Source: HGM04593 sp045636125
GTDB taxonomy: Bacteria; Bacteroidota; Bacteroidia; Bacteroidales; Bacteroidaceae
NCBI GenBank assembly: GCA_045636125.1
Contig: JAZTWX010000040.1
Span: 1 to 31,898 of the forward strand
Length of the DNA: 31,898 bases
Direction of reading: 5' to 3'
Below, in pieces: positions 23,822-31,831 of this stretch. Each line of letters opens with the position of its first letter. Positions within the stretch are counted from its first letter, which is position 1. Made by a program: the position numbers and the translations under genes. Under the pieces are notes generated by a model, which was given only the letters and a program-made list of their open reading frames with translations, made no database searches and was not told where the DNA came from.

Positions 23822-25951
23822 ATGGCAACACTACAAAAATTGCGTAACATGGGCCCTATGTTGGTTATCTTCGTGGGCTTGGCATTGTTTGCGTTCATCG
23901 CAGGCGACGCATGGAGACTGTTCCAGTCTCACACAGCTGACTACAATGTGGGCAGCGTAAACGGAGAAGAGCTCTCGGTAGCCGATTTCCAGAAACTCTA
24001 CGAAGAGTACTCAAACGTTGTTAAATTCCTCCGCGGCGGCAACAACCTCACCGAGGACGATAACAACCAGATAAAAGACGACGTGTGGGCAACATACGTC
24101 AAAGGTGAAATCATCGGCAAAGAGGCTGCAAAGATTGGCCTCACAGTAACAGAAGCCGAGTTGAAGGCAATTGTAGAGGCCGGTAACGACCCCCTCTTGC
24201 GCCAGACTCCTTTCCGTAACGAACAGGGAGCATTTGACAAGGACATCCTCTATGGTTTCCTCGCACAGTACGACGAGAACAAGGACGACCCCCAGTTTGC
24301 CGAGCAGTACAAACCCGTGTACGACTACTGGAAGTTCCTCGAAAAGACCATTATGCAGAATGTGTTGACCGAGAAATACCAGGCACTCATCAGCAACTCG
24401 TTCATCGGCAACCCCATTGTTGCAAAGAACAACTTCGAGGCTGCAGGTACAAGCTACGACATTGAGGTAGCAGCTTACCCCTACTCAGCTCTCAAAGATG
24501 CCGACTACGCTGCAACCGATGCCGATATCAAGAAAATCTACAACCAAAAGAAAGAGGCTTATGCACAGCCCGTTGAGACACGCGCCATCAAGCACGTCAG
24601 CTTCCGCGTTACTCCCAGCAACGAGGACCGCAACGAGCTCAGAACCGAGCTTGCCGAGTATGCCGATTCTTTGAAGGCTGCCAACTGCGACTATGCAACA
24701 ATCACACGCCTTGCAGGCAGCGAGCTCCCCTACTCGAAACTCGCTTGGCGCAAGAGCGCATACCCCGAGGAGGTTCAGGTACGTTTGGACTCTTTCGCTG
24801 TAGGTACAGTGGCAGGCCCCATCTATAGCCAGACCGATGACTCATACACCGTGTTCAAGACTATTTCAAAGAGCACACAGCCCGACTCTGTACAGTACCG
24901 TATGCTCGCTGTTTCTGCACAGACTCCCGAGAGACTCACAACCCTCACCGACAGCCTTATGAAGGTGTTCAAGAGCGGCAAGAGCTTCAAGGAGGTAGCA
25001 AAGAGCTATAACCAGGATGGTAACGACTCTTTGTGGCTTGCAACATCGAACTACGAGAAGATGACAGTTGCCGACAGCAACCTCCCCATCATCGAGGGCA
25101 TCCTCGGCGGCAAAAAGGGCGTATACTCGGTTATCGACCTCCCCGCACAGCAGACAAAAATCATCTACCAGGTTATCGACACAAAGAACCCTGTAACAAA
25201 ATACAACACTGTAGTTCTGAAACGCAAAGCAGAGTTCAGCAAGGATACATACAACGCTGCATACAACAAATTCAGCCAGTATGTTGCAAGCTGCCCCACT
25301 ATCGGCGACCTCGAGGCTAACGCCGAGGAGTATGGCTACCGCGTGATGACACAGAACAACATTACAACAGCTGCACACAATATTGCCAACATTTCGGGCA
25401 CTCGTGAGGCTGTTAAATGGGTGTTCAGTGCAAAAGAGGGCGAAGTTTCACCCCTCTACGAGTGTGGCAACAACGACTACCTGCTCGTTGCAGCAATCTC
25501 TAACATCAACGAGAAGGGCTACACAGCAGTTGAGCTATTGAAACCAGTACTCAGCTACGAGGCCACAAAAGAGAACAAGGCCGAGAAGATTATTGCCGAC
25601 ATCAAGGGCAAGAGCTTCGACGAGCTCAAGGGCGACGCTAATGTAAAGACCTGCGAGACAAAACGCGTAACATTCAGTGCACCCGCATACATCAGCGCTA
25701 CAGCATCAAACGAGCCCGCAATTTGCGCAGCCGTTACCAAGATGCAGGAGGGCGAGGTAAGCGCACCCATCAAGGGCAACAGTGCGGTGTATGTAATTAA
25801 GCTCATTGCTAAAAACAGCAAGAACACCGAGTTCAACGCAAAGAGCGAGGAGAGCGTTATGAAAGCACAGGCACAGCGTGAGGCAAGCAACTTCCTCCAG
25901 ACACTCATCGAGAAAGCAAATATTGAGGATAACAGATACCTCTTCTTCTAA
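23822..25951 (+). CDS. PpiD-like membrane-anchored periplasmic foldase (SurA N-terminal/parvulin)
   Basis: This 709-residue protein has one N-terminal membrane anchor (LVIFVGLALFAFIAGDAW, about residues 14-31), followed by a SurA/PpiD chaperone domain (GSVNGEELSVADFQKLYEEY and helices to about 200). The long periplasmic tail contains at least one parvulin-type peptidyl-prolyl isomerase region (about 225-360, with AVGTVAGPIYSQTDDSYTVFK) and a second related region (about 360-620). PpiD-type proteins sit at the Sec exit and help proteins fold on their way to the outer membrane. The gene has its own promoter and a strong terminator, so it is monocistronic. Confidence 0.9.
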   Translation: MATLQKLRNMGPMLVIFVGLALFAFIAGDAWRLFQSHTADYNVGSVNGEELSVADFQKLYEEYSNVVKFLRGGNNLTEDDNNQIKDDVWATYVKGEIIGKEAAKIGLTVTEAELKAIVEAGNDPLLRQTPFRNEQGAFDKDILYGFLAQYDENKDDPQFAEQYKPVYDYWKFLEKTIMQNVLTEKYQALISNSFIGNPIVAKNNFEAAGTSYDIEVAAYPYSALKDADYAATDADIKKIYNQKKEAYAQPVETRAIKHVSFRVTPSNEDRNELRTELAEYADSLKAANCDYATITRLAGSELPYSKLAWRKSAYPEEVQVRLDSFAVGTVAGPIYSQTDDSYTVFKTISKSTQPDSVQYRMLAVSAQTPERLTTLTDSLMKVFKSGKSFKEVAKSYNQDGNDSLWLATSNYEKMTVADSNLPIIEGILGGKKGVYSVIDLPAQQTKIIYQVIDTKNPVTKYNTVVLKRKAEFSKDTYNAAYNKFSQYVASCPTIGDLEANAEEYGYRVMTQNNITTAAHNIANISGTREAVKWVFSAKEGEVSPLYECGNNDYLLVAAISNINEKGYTAVELLKPVLSYEATKENKAEKIIADIKGKSFDELKGDANVKTCETKRVTFSAPAYISATASNEPAICAAVTKMQEGEVSAPIKGNSAVYVIKLIAKNSKNTEFNAKSEESVMKAQAQREASNFLQTLIEKANIEDNRYLFF

Positions 25952-25967
25952 TTATCGATAAGAACAG

Positions 25968-26000
25968 AAAAAGGCTGTGTCATCAGACACAGCCTTTTTT
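25968..26000 (+). terminator. Strong terminator after the ppiD-like gene
   Basis: A perfect 14-base-pair stem, AAAAAGGCTGTGTC with GACACAGCCTTTTT, closes an ATCA tetraloop and runs into a T-tract. The flanking A and T runs mean it could also work in the opposite direction. Confidence 0.95.
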
Positions 26001-26024
26001 ATGTCCTGAAATAAATTACACGTT

Positions 26025-26411
26025 ATGAAAGCAATTATCACATCCGTCCTCCTCATTGTTGCAGCCGCAGCCATCTACTCTTCGTGCAAGAAGGGGAACA
26101 GCTTCACATCGGTGAACGTCCAGGAATTTGCAAACGCTATTGCACAACCCGGCACACAGATTGTCGATGTACGCACAGCCGAAGAGTATGCCACCGGGAA
26201 CATCGACGGCAGCATAAACATTGATGTCAAAAAGGATAATTTCAAGGAGATTGCCACCACCCTTCTGAACAAAGAGAAAAACGTGGCACTCTATTGCCGC
26301 AGCGGGCGACGCAGCAAACTTGCAGCAGACATTTTAAGCGCGCAAGGCTACAGCGTTGTAGAACTCGACGGCGGTTACAACGAATGGACTAAACACCACT
26401 GCGCAAAGTAA
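26025..26411 (+). CDS. Rhodanese-like lipoprotein
   Basis: This 128-residue protein has a lipoprotein signal (hydrophobic run to YSSC, Cys21) and a single rhodanese domain. The domain shows TQIVDVRTAEEYATGNIDGSINI (about 44-66), the catalytic loop YCRSGRRS with Cys91, and GYSVVELDGGYNEW at the C-terminus. Single-domain rhodaneses transfer sulfur or act in redox or sulfide handling; the periplasmic position is inferred from the lipobox. It is a short monocistronic gene after the ppiD terminator. Its last 23 bases overlap the convergent metallophosphoesterase gene. Confidence 0.92.
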   Translation: MKAIITSVLLIVAAAAIYSSCKKGNSFTSVNVQEFANAIAQPGTQIVDVRTAEEYATGNIDGSINIDVKKDNFKEIATTLLNKEKNVALYCRSGRRSKLAADILSAQGYSVVELDGGYNEWTKHHCAK

Positions 26412-27477
26412 TTACAGCAATATCTCCGCGCGTACCCACACGCACCGGCGGCCCCCACAGCGATAACCCGCTCGACACCCACACGTGCGAGTGCGACCAT
26501 TTGCGGTAACCGTGGCTTTGAAGGAAAATAAAATCGGTTATAAGGTTCACGGGGAACGATTGCCCGTGGTGAGTGTGACCACTCAAATGAACATCCACGC
26601 CCAGAGCATTGCTCTCGGCAACATAATAAGGCTGATGATCGAGCAACACAACAGGCTTGCAATCATCGGCCTTTTTTACAAAATCCTCAAGCGGCAGACG
26701 CGAACGGTTCGCACGGTCGTCGCGCAACAACAACTGCACGCCGCAAGGCAACTGCACAACAGTATCGCGCAACATACGCACAGGCGTGCGGGCAAGAAAA
26801 GCCTCACACTCCCCGTAGCCGCTAATATACTCGTGGTTACCGGGAGCCATAAAAACACCCTGCGGGGCACGCAAGCGGCGCAACTCCTCGTCAAAAGCAC
26901 CATCGCGTGCAGGCCGCACACTATTATCGAACAAATCACCCACAAAAAGCACCACATCGGCATTCTGCGCGTTTATAAGGTCGACATACTTGCGCAACTC
27001 ACTCTTGCCCGTTCCGTGGCCCAAATGAATGTCGCTCGCCACCACCACACGCAGGCTGTTGCCGGCAAAATGTTTGTTCACGGTAATATCAAGTGGAACA
27101 ACCGCAGGGTTACAATAGACAAAGTTTCCATAAACAAGCAACAAGGCCGTAACACACGCCGCACAGCGCAACCCCGCACGGAACGACGGCAGCACAAGGC
27201 GCACCCCATCGAAAATGAGGAGCAGAACAGCCGTGTAAAACATAAAAATCATCCACAACGAGCCGGCGCGGAACAACCACGCAAGCACAACAGCCGGCAA
27301 TGCCGCCTCACGCAACGCAATTGAGAGCAACATAGCAACCGCAAGCAGCCAATAAAACAGAGAAATTATTATTTTTGCCGCAAGATGCAGCTTTGCTATC
27401 GCGCGCAAAAGCCTGTAAAAAAGAAATATATTACCCGCAAGATAAACAAGGGGCACAAACATAAGAAATACCGCCAT
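26389..27477 (-). CDS. Membrane-anchored metallophosphoesterase
   Basis: This is a 362-residue protein. About four hydrophobic helices span residues 1-125, then a calcineurin-like phosphoesterase domain follows. All metal-binding motifs are intact: SDIHLGHG (Asp149, His151), GDLFDN (Asp181), GNHE (Asn214, His215), LLDHQPY (His281) and SGHTHHGQ (His301, His303). The layout matches YkuE/YaeI-type enzymes, some of which cleave UDP-diacylglucosamine or other phosphodiesters in envelope lipids. The substrate here is unknown. Two tandem TATTTTTG boxes precede the start on the minus strand. Confidence 0.92.
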   Translation of the reverse strand: MAVFLMFVPLVYLAGNIFLFYRLLRAIAKLHLAAKIIISLFYWLLAVAMLLSIALREAALPAVVLAWLFRAGSLWMIFMFYTAVLLLIFDGVRLVLPSFRAGLRCAACVTALLLVYGNFVYCNPAVVPLDITVNKHFAGNSLRVVVASDIHLGHGTGKSELRKYVDLINAQNADVVLFVGDLFDNSVRPARDGAFDEELRRLRAPQGVFMAPGNHEYISGYGECEAFLARTPVRMLRDTVVQLPCGVQLLLRDDRANRSRLPLEDFVKKADDCKPVVLLDHQPYYVAESNALGVDVHLSGHTHHGQSFPVNLITDFIFLQSHGYRKWSHSHVWVSSGLSLWGPPVRVGTRGDIAVITLRSGV

Positions 27478-27482
27478 ACGTT

Positions 27483-27503
27483 CAAAAATAGGTCACAAAA
27501 ATA
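27483..27503 (-). promoter_or_regulatory. Two tandem -7 boxes before the metallophosphoesterase gene
   Basis: On the minus strand TATTTTTG occurs at 27496-27503 and again at 27483-27490, 13 bases apart. The first would give a leader of about a dozen bases; the second is so close to the ATG at 27475-27477 that transcription would begin at or inside the start codon. Confidence 0.45.
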
Positions 27504-27545
27504 GCGAAATTATTCCTCACTGCTGCACCTTGCGACAAAAAAACC

Positions 27546-28418
27546 TTAGGCAATAGAAAGTTCTCCCGCCTGCACCGCGCCATTGTCAACAGGCACATAA
27601 AGCACACTATCGCTCACCGCAGGCATCGACACATAAACCACTCCATCGCGAGCAAACGCAATAAAACAGGTAGTTGCAAAGCTCACCCTTTTATGCCCGG
27701 CAATGCCACGGAGCGTTTCCCAATCACCCGTAACCGAACCCATCCCTTGCAACGAGCCGTAAACAGCAGGGTGAAGAGTAATTACAATATCACCTGCACC
27801 CACCGCGCGGCACACAATGTAACTGAGCGAGGCAAAGGACAATGCCGGCGACTGCGAAATATCGAGCGAAGCCCGCAAACCGCGCAAACGCACCTCTTCA
27901 AGAGCTTCACAACCGGCAAAAGTATCACTGGATACCGACGATACACCTTGTAAATCAACAGGATAAATCACACACAGGGCACTGCAACCATTGAAAGCCC
28001 CGTCGATAGAACACACGGGCAGCACATTCTCATCGTCGGCCGAATCAACAGCCTGCCCTGCACCGAATTTCACAACCTCAACGGCAGAGCCTGCAAAAGC
28101 ACAGGACATATCAATTGCATGCCCAGCAAAACGCACCCCTACAGCCGAGCGGCAAGGGAAAAAAGTGCGTACACCCGCACCACAAGCCACCGCACGCAAG
28201 TTTTCACCGGAGTCGAGCGCGTGACGCAAAGCAAAAACTGGCAGCATCTGTTCCTCGGCAATGTCACACAAGCCATTAAGCTCATAAAACCCAGTAGAAG
28301 CATTGTACTGCGCCCCGGCAGCCTCGAAAAGCGACCTTAAAACTCCCGATACAATATCGCCGGCCTGCCTCGACACTATCGACGCACCCGACCTACTCAA
28401 AGATAATACTTTCTTCAT
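27546..28418 (-). CDS. Leucine-rich-repeat (BspA-like) protein without signal peptide
   Basis: This 290-residue protein opens MKKVLSLSRSGASIVSRQA with no signal peptide. It has an early STGFYELNGLCDIAEEQM motif (about residues 40-58). Weak LRR_5/BspA-type repeats follow (AFNGCSALCVIYPVDL and TFAGCEALEEVRLRGL, where 'F.GC..L..V..P..' is the repeat core), and then a beta-rich C-terminal part. I have seen the same N-terminal motif on cytosolic LRR proteins in Bacteroidales, but I do not know a function. It is a single minus-strand gene with a short leader. Confidence 0.75.
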   Translation of the reverse strand: MKKVLSLSRSGASIVSRQAGDIVSGVLRSLFEAAGAQYNASTGFYELNGLCDIAEEQMLPVFALRHALDSGENLRAVACGAGVRTFFPCRSAVGVRFAGHAIDMSCAFAGSAVEVVKFGAGQAVDSADDENVLPVCSIDGAFNGCSALCVIYPVDLQGVSSVSSDTFAGCEALEEVRLRGLRASLDISQSPALSFASLSYIVCRAVGAGDIVITLHPAVYGSLQGMGSVTGDWETLRGIAGHKRVSFATTCFIAFARDGVVYVSMPAVSDSVLYVPVDNGAVQAGELSIA

Positions 28419-28427
28419 TTTTTAGGG

Positions 28428-28435
28428 CAAAAATA
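28428..28435 (-). promoter_or_regulatory. -7 box of the leucine-rich-repeat gene
   Basis: TATTTTTG on the minus strand is an exact TAnnTTTG box only nine bases before the ATG, implying an almost leaderless mRNA. No -33 TTTG is clear. Confidence 0.45.
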
Positions 28436-28483
28436 GCACCCGCTGCGGGCTACAAGGTTGCCATTATGCCACATTTCCACAAT

Positions 28484-28521
28484 AAAAAAAGGTTTGAAAC
28501 CAAAAAACCGTTTCAAACCTT
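28484..28521 (-). terminator. Terminator overlapping the stop codon of the CatA-like gene
   Basis: On the minus strand AAGGTTTGAAAC (28510-28521) pairs perfectly with GTTTCAAACCTT (28489-28500) across a 9-base loop, and a run of T follows (28484-28490). The TGA stop of the acetyltransferase (28513-28515) lies inside the first arm. Confidence 0.93.
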
Positions 28522-29133
28522 CAAATTGTCTATTTCACGTTGCAGATTATCGAGGAAACGCGCCGCATGCGCGCCGTCCATCTGCGTGTGATGAAACTGA
28601 AATGAGACCGTGAGCGTAGTCCTGAACCACCCACGTCTGTATTTTCCCCAAATGAGAAAAGGATTGTTGAACAAGCCGCTGTACATTCCAACTGCACCAT
28701 CAATTTCGTACTGCGCAAGCGCCGATGTACCTATAACCATACTATCAACAGCATCGTGGTTCACGCAGCTTTCGGCAACCGCTCTTGTAAGGCGCAGATA
28801 ATCACTGTTGAACCTTGCAAAATTGCCATCGAAAGGAATATCGCACGAGCTGACCTCGCCCTTGCAGTTGGCAACAATCGTGTTCACCGCTATTGTATCG
28901 TACTGCATAAGTTTCTCGCCAACAGGGAGCATATAGAATTCCTTTACAGCACTTGCAGCCCTGCCAATGCAATAGCACATAAGCATATTGAATTTCAACC
29001 CCTTTGAACGGCTCAGCCTCACAAGACGCCCAACATTCAGTGTCTTGAAGAATGTCACCATAGGCATTGGAGCCTTCATCCACATTTCGAAGGCGTATGC
29101 GCGGGTTGTTTCGACGGGATTAATTTCTTTCAT
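28513..29133 (-). CDS. CatA-like O-acetyltransferase
   Basis: This 206-residue protein is slightly shorter than classical chloramphenicol acetyltransferases (~213-220). The catalytic signature FQFHHTQMDGAHAARF is present, with catalytic His182 and structural Asp186. LVRLSRSKGLKFNMLMCYCIGRAA and a FNNPFLIWGKYR segment also fit the fold. The segment that carries the active-site Ser of classical CAT ('PW.SFT') reads PFLIWGKY here, so that serine seems absent. It is better called CatA-like; drug resistance should not be assumed. It starts 45 bases after the restriction gene stop on the same strand and may be read through from it. Confidence 0.85.
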   Translation of the reverse strand: MKEINPVETTRAYAFEMWMKAPMPMVTFFKTLNVGRLVRLSRSKGLKFNMLMCYCIGRAASAVKEFYMLPVGEKLMQYDTIAVNTIVANCKGEVSSCDIPFDGNFARFNSDYLRLTRAVAESCVNHDAVDSMVIGTSALAQYEIDGAVGMYSGLFNNPFLIWGKYRRGWFRTTLTVSFQFHHTQMDGAHAARFLDNLQREIDNLKV

Positions 29134-29178
29134 TGAAACACAATTGACTACTTATAAACACGAACTCATTTTAATTTA

Positions 29179-30363
29179 TCATCTATCCAACAATAGACGT
29201 AAAAACTCAACAGATAACTTCTTGTCAATACAATTTACAAAACCAGTATCACATAAGATTTCATTTACAACCTTTCCATCAAATTGTACAACGCCTCTAG
29301 TTGATCGCCCTGCCCAATGATGCTGCATTATTGAAGCTTTTAATAATTCTTTGTGATAAACAGAGCATAATTTTGTACTACAAACACCTTTTTCATCTAT
29401 TCCGACAAAAAAGAAAAAGAAAGAAGAATTATCCTTGGCCATTTTATCCAAGAATTTATCTACATTATAAGCTTTTGGGGCAGAATCTAAATATACTATT
29501 TTTGTTTTAATATCGGTGTATGTATCCCCATTATCAAAAACTCTATTATAATCGCCTAAATCATTTTTTGTATCATACACGGGCAATAGCGTCTGTATAT
29601 TCTTTAGAGATTTTATTATTTCATTACGTTCTAACACATTAGATGTAATCATCGATTCAATTATTCTTCCACGTGTATTCACATTCTCAATGTGAGATGC
29701 CACCCATATCCCTTCTTTACAAGCTTCGCAACGAGATTCAAGGTCATTTTTTAGAATTTTGAAATTACTTGATTCTACAAAAGCCTGCGCCCTATTAATA
29801 GAATTTAAGATATTGTTCAATTCTGCATTTGTGGGAATGAATTTTTGGACTCTTGGCTTTATATCAGCCGAAGCATCCACTAATCGTAGTAAATTATCAT
29901 TCCAGTCCAGCCCTTCATGAATCGCGAATAATTTATCAAAATTATTAGGAACATTATCAATATCAGCATATTGCTTAATTATATCACTTCCATTAAAACT
30001 ACCACGAATATTATCAACAGCCAACAATTTCGAACTATGACTTATTTTGGATAAAAAAGTTGTATTTGCAATATACACCTTATTCAAATCATTTCGTCTT
30101 ACTAAAACAACGAAAAATGGAATTCTATCATATTTTTGCAAATGAGATAATGACAAAACCGTATTTGAAAAAGATGAGTTTTTAGTATAACTAAACCTAA
30201 CTGCAAAAAAATTACAATAATAGACAGTACGATCCTTTATTAAACCATACTTTTCTTTTATAAATTCAGTTACAATAGCCTTATTACCTCTGGGTGCCGC
30301 ATCCGATATAATATAATCGACGAAAGATTTTGCATACTTATTCATAATGTCATTCCTATTCAA
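29179..30363 (-). CDS. Putative type II restriction endonuclease
   Basis: This 394-residue protein has no membrane segment. I assign it as the endonuclease because its start overlaps the methyltransferase stop by 8 bases and it shares the methyltransferase's low GC content. One segment (NTVLSLSHLQKYDRIPFFVVLVR, followed by NTTFLSKISHSSK and NIRGSFNGSDI) is like a restriction-enzyme family I recall next to DPPY methyltransferases. I cannot name the recognition site, and I see no certain PD-(D/E)XK or HNH catalytic set. A second ATG six codons in (30343-30345) could be the start. Base composition and codon use differ sharply from the surrounding chromosome, indicating lateral transfer. Confidence 0.65.
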   Translation of the reverse strand: MNRNDIMNKYAKSFVDYIISDAAPRGNKAIVTEFIKEKYGLIKDRTVYYCNFFAVRFSYTKNSSFSNTVLSLSHLQKYDRIPFFVVLVRRNDLNKVYIANTTFLSKISHSSKLLAVDNIRGSFNGSDIIKQYADIDNVPNNFDKLFAIHEGLDWNDNLLRLVDASADIKPRVQKFIPTNAELNNILNSINRAQAFVESSNFKILKNDLESRCEACKEGIWVASHIENVNTRGRIIESMITSNVLERNEIIKSLKNIQTLLPVYDTKNDLGDYNRVFDNGDTYTDIKTKIVYLDSAPKAYNVDKFLDKMAKDNSSFFFFFVGIDEKGVCSTKLCSVYHKELLKASIMQHHWAGRSTRGVVQFDGKVVNEILCDTGFVNCIDKKLSVEFLRLLLDR

Positions 30364-31381
30364 ATAATGTTGGTACTCTATCCATATTATTAGATGCTGG
30401 ATGTTTCTGCAAATTCAATGAATTTCTTTCCCAAAAATATCCACCACTATAACCTTGAATTTCCAAATCATTATCAGCTTTTAAAAGCCTTTTTGCTCCC
30501 CAGAGACAATATTCTTCATCAATCTCTATTCCAAGATATTTCCGATTCAATTTCTTTGCCGTTACACAAGTTGTACCGCTTCCTGCAAATGGATCAAAGA
30601 CTAAATCGCCAGGCTTTGATGATGCCAATATAAGCTTTGCAATCAATTTCTCAGGTTTTTGAGTTGGATGATCTGTATTCTCAGGCATAGACCAAAAAGG
30701 AATACTTATATCATCCCAAAAATTTGACGGAAAAGTTATTCTAATATTTCCATCAGAAGTAACTTGCCAATCCTTTGGAGCACCATTTTCTTTATATGGA
30801 GCCACAACGCGGCGTTTCATTTTTACAGCATCAACATTAAAATAATAATCTTTTGGAGATTTAACAGCGAACCAAATATCCTCCATACCATTTTTCCAAT
30901 TAGCAGCAGCACCTCTCCCTTTTTCACGCTGCCAAGTTATTCTATTAAGTATGGTCAAATATTCAGAAATCACTTTATATTGTATATGCGAACATTTCCA
31001 ATCACCACACATATAAAGCGATCCATTCATAGCCAATTTTTCACACACCTTTGGGAACCAACTCCTAAGATACCTTTCATAGTTTTCATCCGTAGATGCG
31101 ACAAACGACGAAGAATTGAATTTCTTAGTAAGATTATATGGTGGATCTATTATTATCAAATTCGCAGAACCATCAGGAACTTTATCTATAATATCGTATA
31201 AATCACCATTTATCAATTGATTAATAAACGAAGAATTATTTTCTATATCATTTGAAAACAATATACGAGATTTCAATTCACCGACCTCATCGGGAGACAC
31301 TGTGAGCGTCCTATTTCTTCCCGCTTTCTTTGCTTTTTTTTCCTCCATAAATAACATCACATTATACACATCTGAAAACAA
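30356..31381 (-). CDS. Type II DNA adenine methyltransferase (beta-class)
   Basis: This methyltransferase has 341 residues from the first ATG; ATGs at codons 9 and 12 (near 31357 and 31348) are alternatives. Catalytic motif IV (IIIDPPYNL, DPPY at 79-82) comes before the AdoMet-binding motif I (FDPFAGSGT, 262-270). The DPPY-then-FxGxG order is that of beta-class N6-adenine methyltransferases, and HPTQKPEKL between them is also typical. DPPY rather than SPPY argues for adenine. It would protect the target of the adjacent endonuclease, whose gene it overlaps by 8 bases. The target sequence cannot be read from the protein. The gene is strongly AT-rich. Confidence 0.9.
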   Translation of the reverse strand: MFSDVYNVMLFMEEKKAKKAGRNRTLTVSPDEVGELKSRILFSNDIENNSSFINQLINGDLYDIIDKVPDGSANLIIIDPPYNLTKKFNSSSFVASTDENYERYLRSWFPKVCEKLAMNGSLYMCGDWKCSHIQYKVISEYLTILNRITWQREKGRGAAANWKNGMEDIWFAVKSPKDYYFNVDAVKMKRRVVAPYKENGAPKDWQVTSDGNIRITFPSNFWDDISIPFWSMPENTDHPTQKPEKLIAKLILASSKPGDLVFDPFAGSGTTCVTAKKLNRKYLGIEIDEEYCLWGAKRLLKADNDLEIQGYSGGYFWERNSLNLQKHPASNNMDRVPTLFE

Positions 31382-31425
31382 AAACGCACAGACCTTGTAC
31401 GTAAAATGAATTTCACTTTCTACTA

Positions 31426-31433
31426 CAAAAATA
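31426..31433 (-). promoter_or_regulatory. Possible promoter of the restriction-modification pair
   Basis: On the minus strand TATTTTTG (31426-31433) matches the -7 consensus, 45 bases before the first ATG. CACTTT copies flank it upstream and an inverted AAAGTG lies downstream, which could be an operator. No -33 TTTG is seen. Confidence 0.4.
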
Positions 31434-31465
31434 ATATAAAGTGATGAATAAAAAGTGATTTAAAC

Positions 31466-31493
31466 AAAAAAAAGGAGTTCGTTGAACTCCTTT
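31466..31493 (-). terminator. Terminator of the tRNA cluster
   Basis: On the minus strand AAAGGAGTTC pairs with GAACTCCTTT across a 3-base loop (31471-31493) and runs into eight T residues (31466-31473). It lies just downstream of tRNA-Leu(GAG), between the tRNAs and the restriction-modification promoter. Confidence 0.9.
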
Positions 31494-31500
31494 AACTGAG

Positions 31501-31584
31501 TGAAGAAGATGAGACTCGAACTCACACGACCCAACGGTCACTACCCCCTCAAAGTAGCGCGTCTACCAATTCCGCCACTTCTCC
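31501..31584 (-). tRNA. tRNA-Leu (anticodon GAG)
   Basis: This tRNA is 84 bases, with acceptor arm GGAGAAG/CTTCTTC (one G-U pair) and discriminator A. The D-arm contains GCGGAATTGGTAGACGCG. The anticodon stem CTACT/GGTAG flanks the loop TTGAGGG, so the anticodon is GAG. The long variable arm is that of a class II tRNA. The 3' CCA is not encoded. Confidence 0.93.
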
Positions 31585-31610
31585 ATTCTCTATCCAAAGC
31601 GCAGCGCCGG

Positions 31611-31691
31611 TGCCCAGAACAGGACTCGAACCTGCACGTCTCTCAACACTCGCACCTGAAACGAGCGCGTCTACCATTCCGCCACCTGGGC
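31611..31691 (-). tRNA. tRNA-Leu (anticodon CAG)
   Basis: This tRNA is 81 bases, with acceptor GCCCAGG/TCTGGGC and discriminator A. The D-arm is GCGGAATGGTAGACGCG. The stem CTCGT/GCGAG flanks the loop TTCAGGT, giving anticodon CAG. It has the class II long variable arm and no encoded CCA. It lies 26 bases upstream of tRNA-Leu(GAG) in the direction of transcription. Confidence 0.93.
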
Positions 31692-31723
31692 TCAGTACAC
31701 GCATCGGGCGCGCTTATTTGTTG

Positions 31724-31796
31724 AGCGGAAAACGAGGCTCGAACTCGCGACCCCAACCTTGGCAAGGTTGTGCTCTACCAACTGAGCTATTTCCGC
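31724..31796 (-). tRNA. tRNA-Gly (anticodon GCC)
   Basis: This tRNA is 73 bases, with acceptor GCGGAAA/TTTCCGC and discriminator T. The D-arm is GCTCAGTTGGTAGAGC. The anticodon stem CAACC/GGTTG flanks the loop TTGCCAA, giving anticodon GCC. The T-arm is GCGAGTTCGAGCCTCG. No CCA is encoded. Confidence 0.95.
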
Positions 31797-31831
31797 ATTT
31801 TTTTCGTGGTTAGTCCTATTAGTTTTGCTCT

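Noticed and set aside
26485..27324. A 279-codon open frame on the plus strand.
   Set aside because: It is antisense to the metallophosphoesterase, whose metal motifs are all intact on the minus strand.
28513..29133. A chloramphenicol resistance gene (cat).
   Set aside because: The catalytic His signature fits, but the serine segment of true CAT is missing and the protein is shorter, so only 'CatA-like' is supported.
31500..31813. Short plus-strand reading frames over the tRNA genes.
   Set aside because: They are antisense to three well-folded tRNAs and contain only the typical tRNA-derived peptide pattern.
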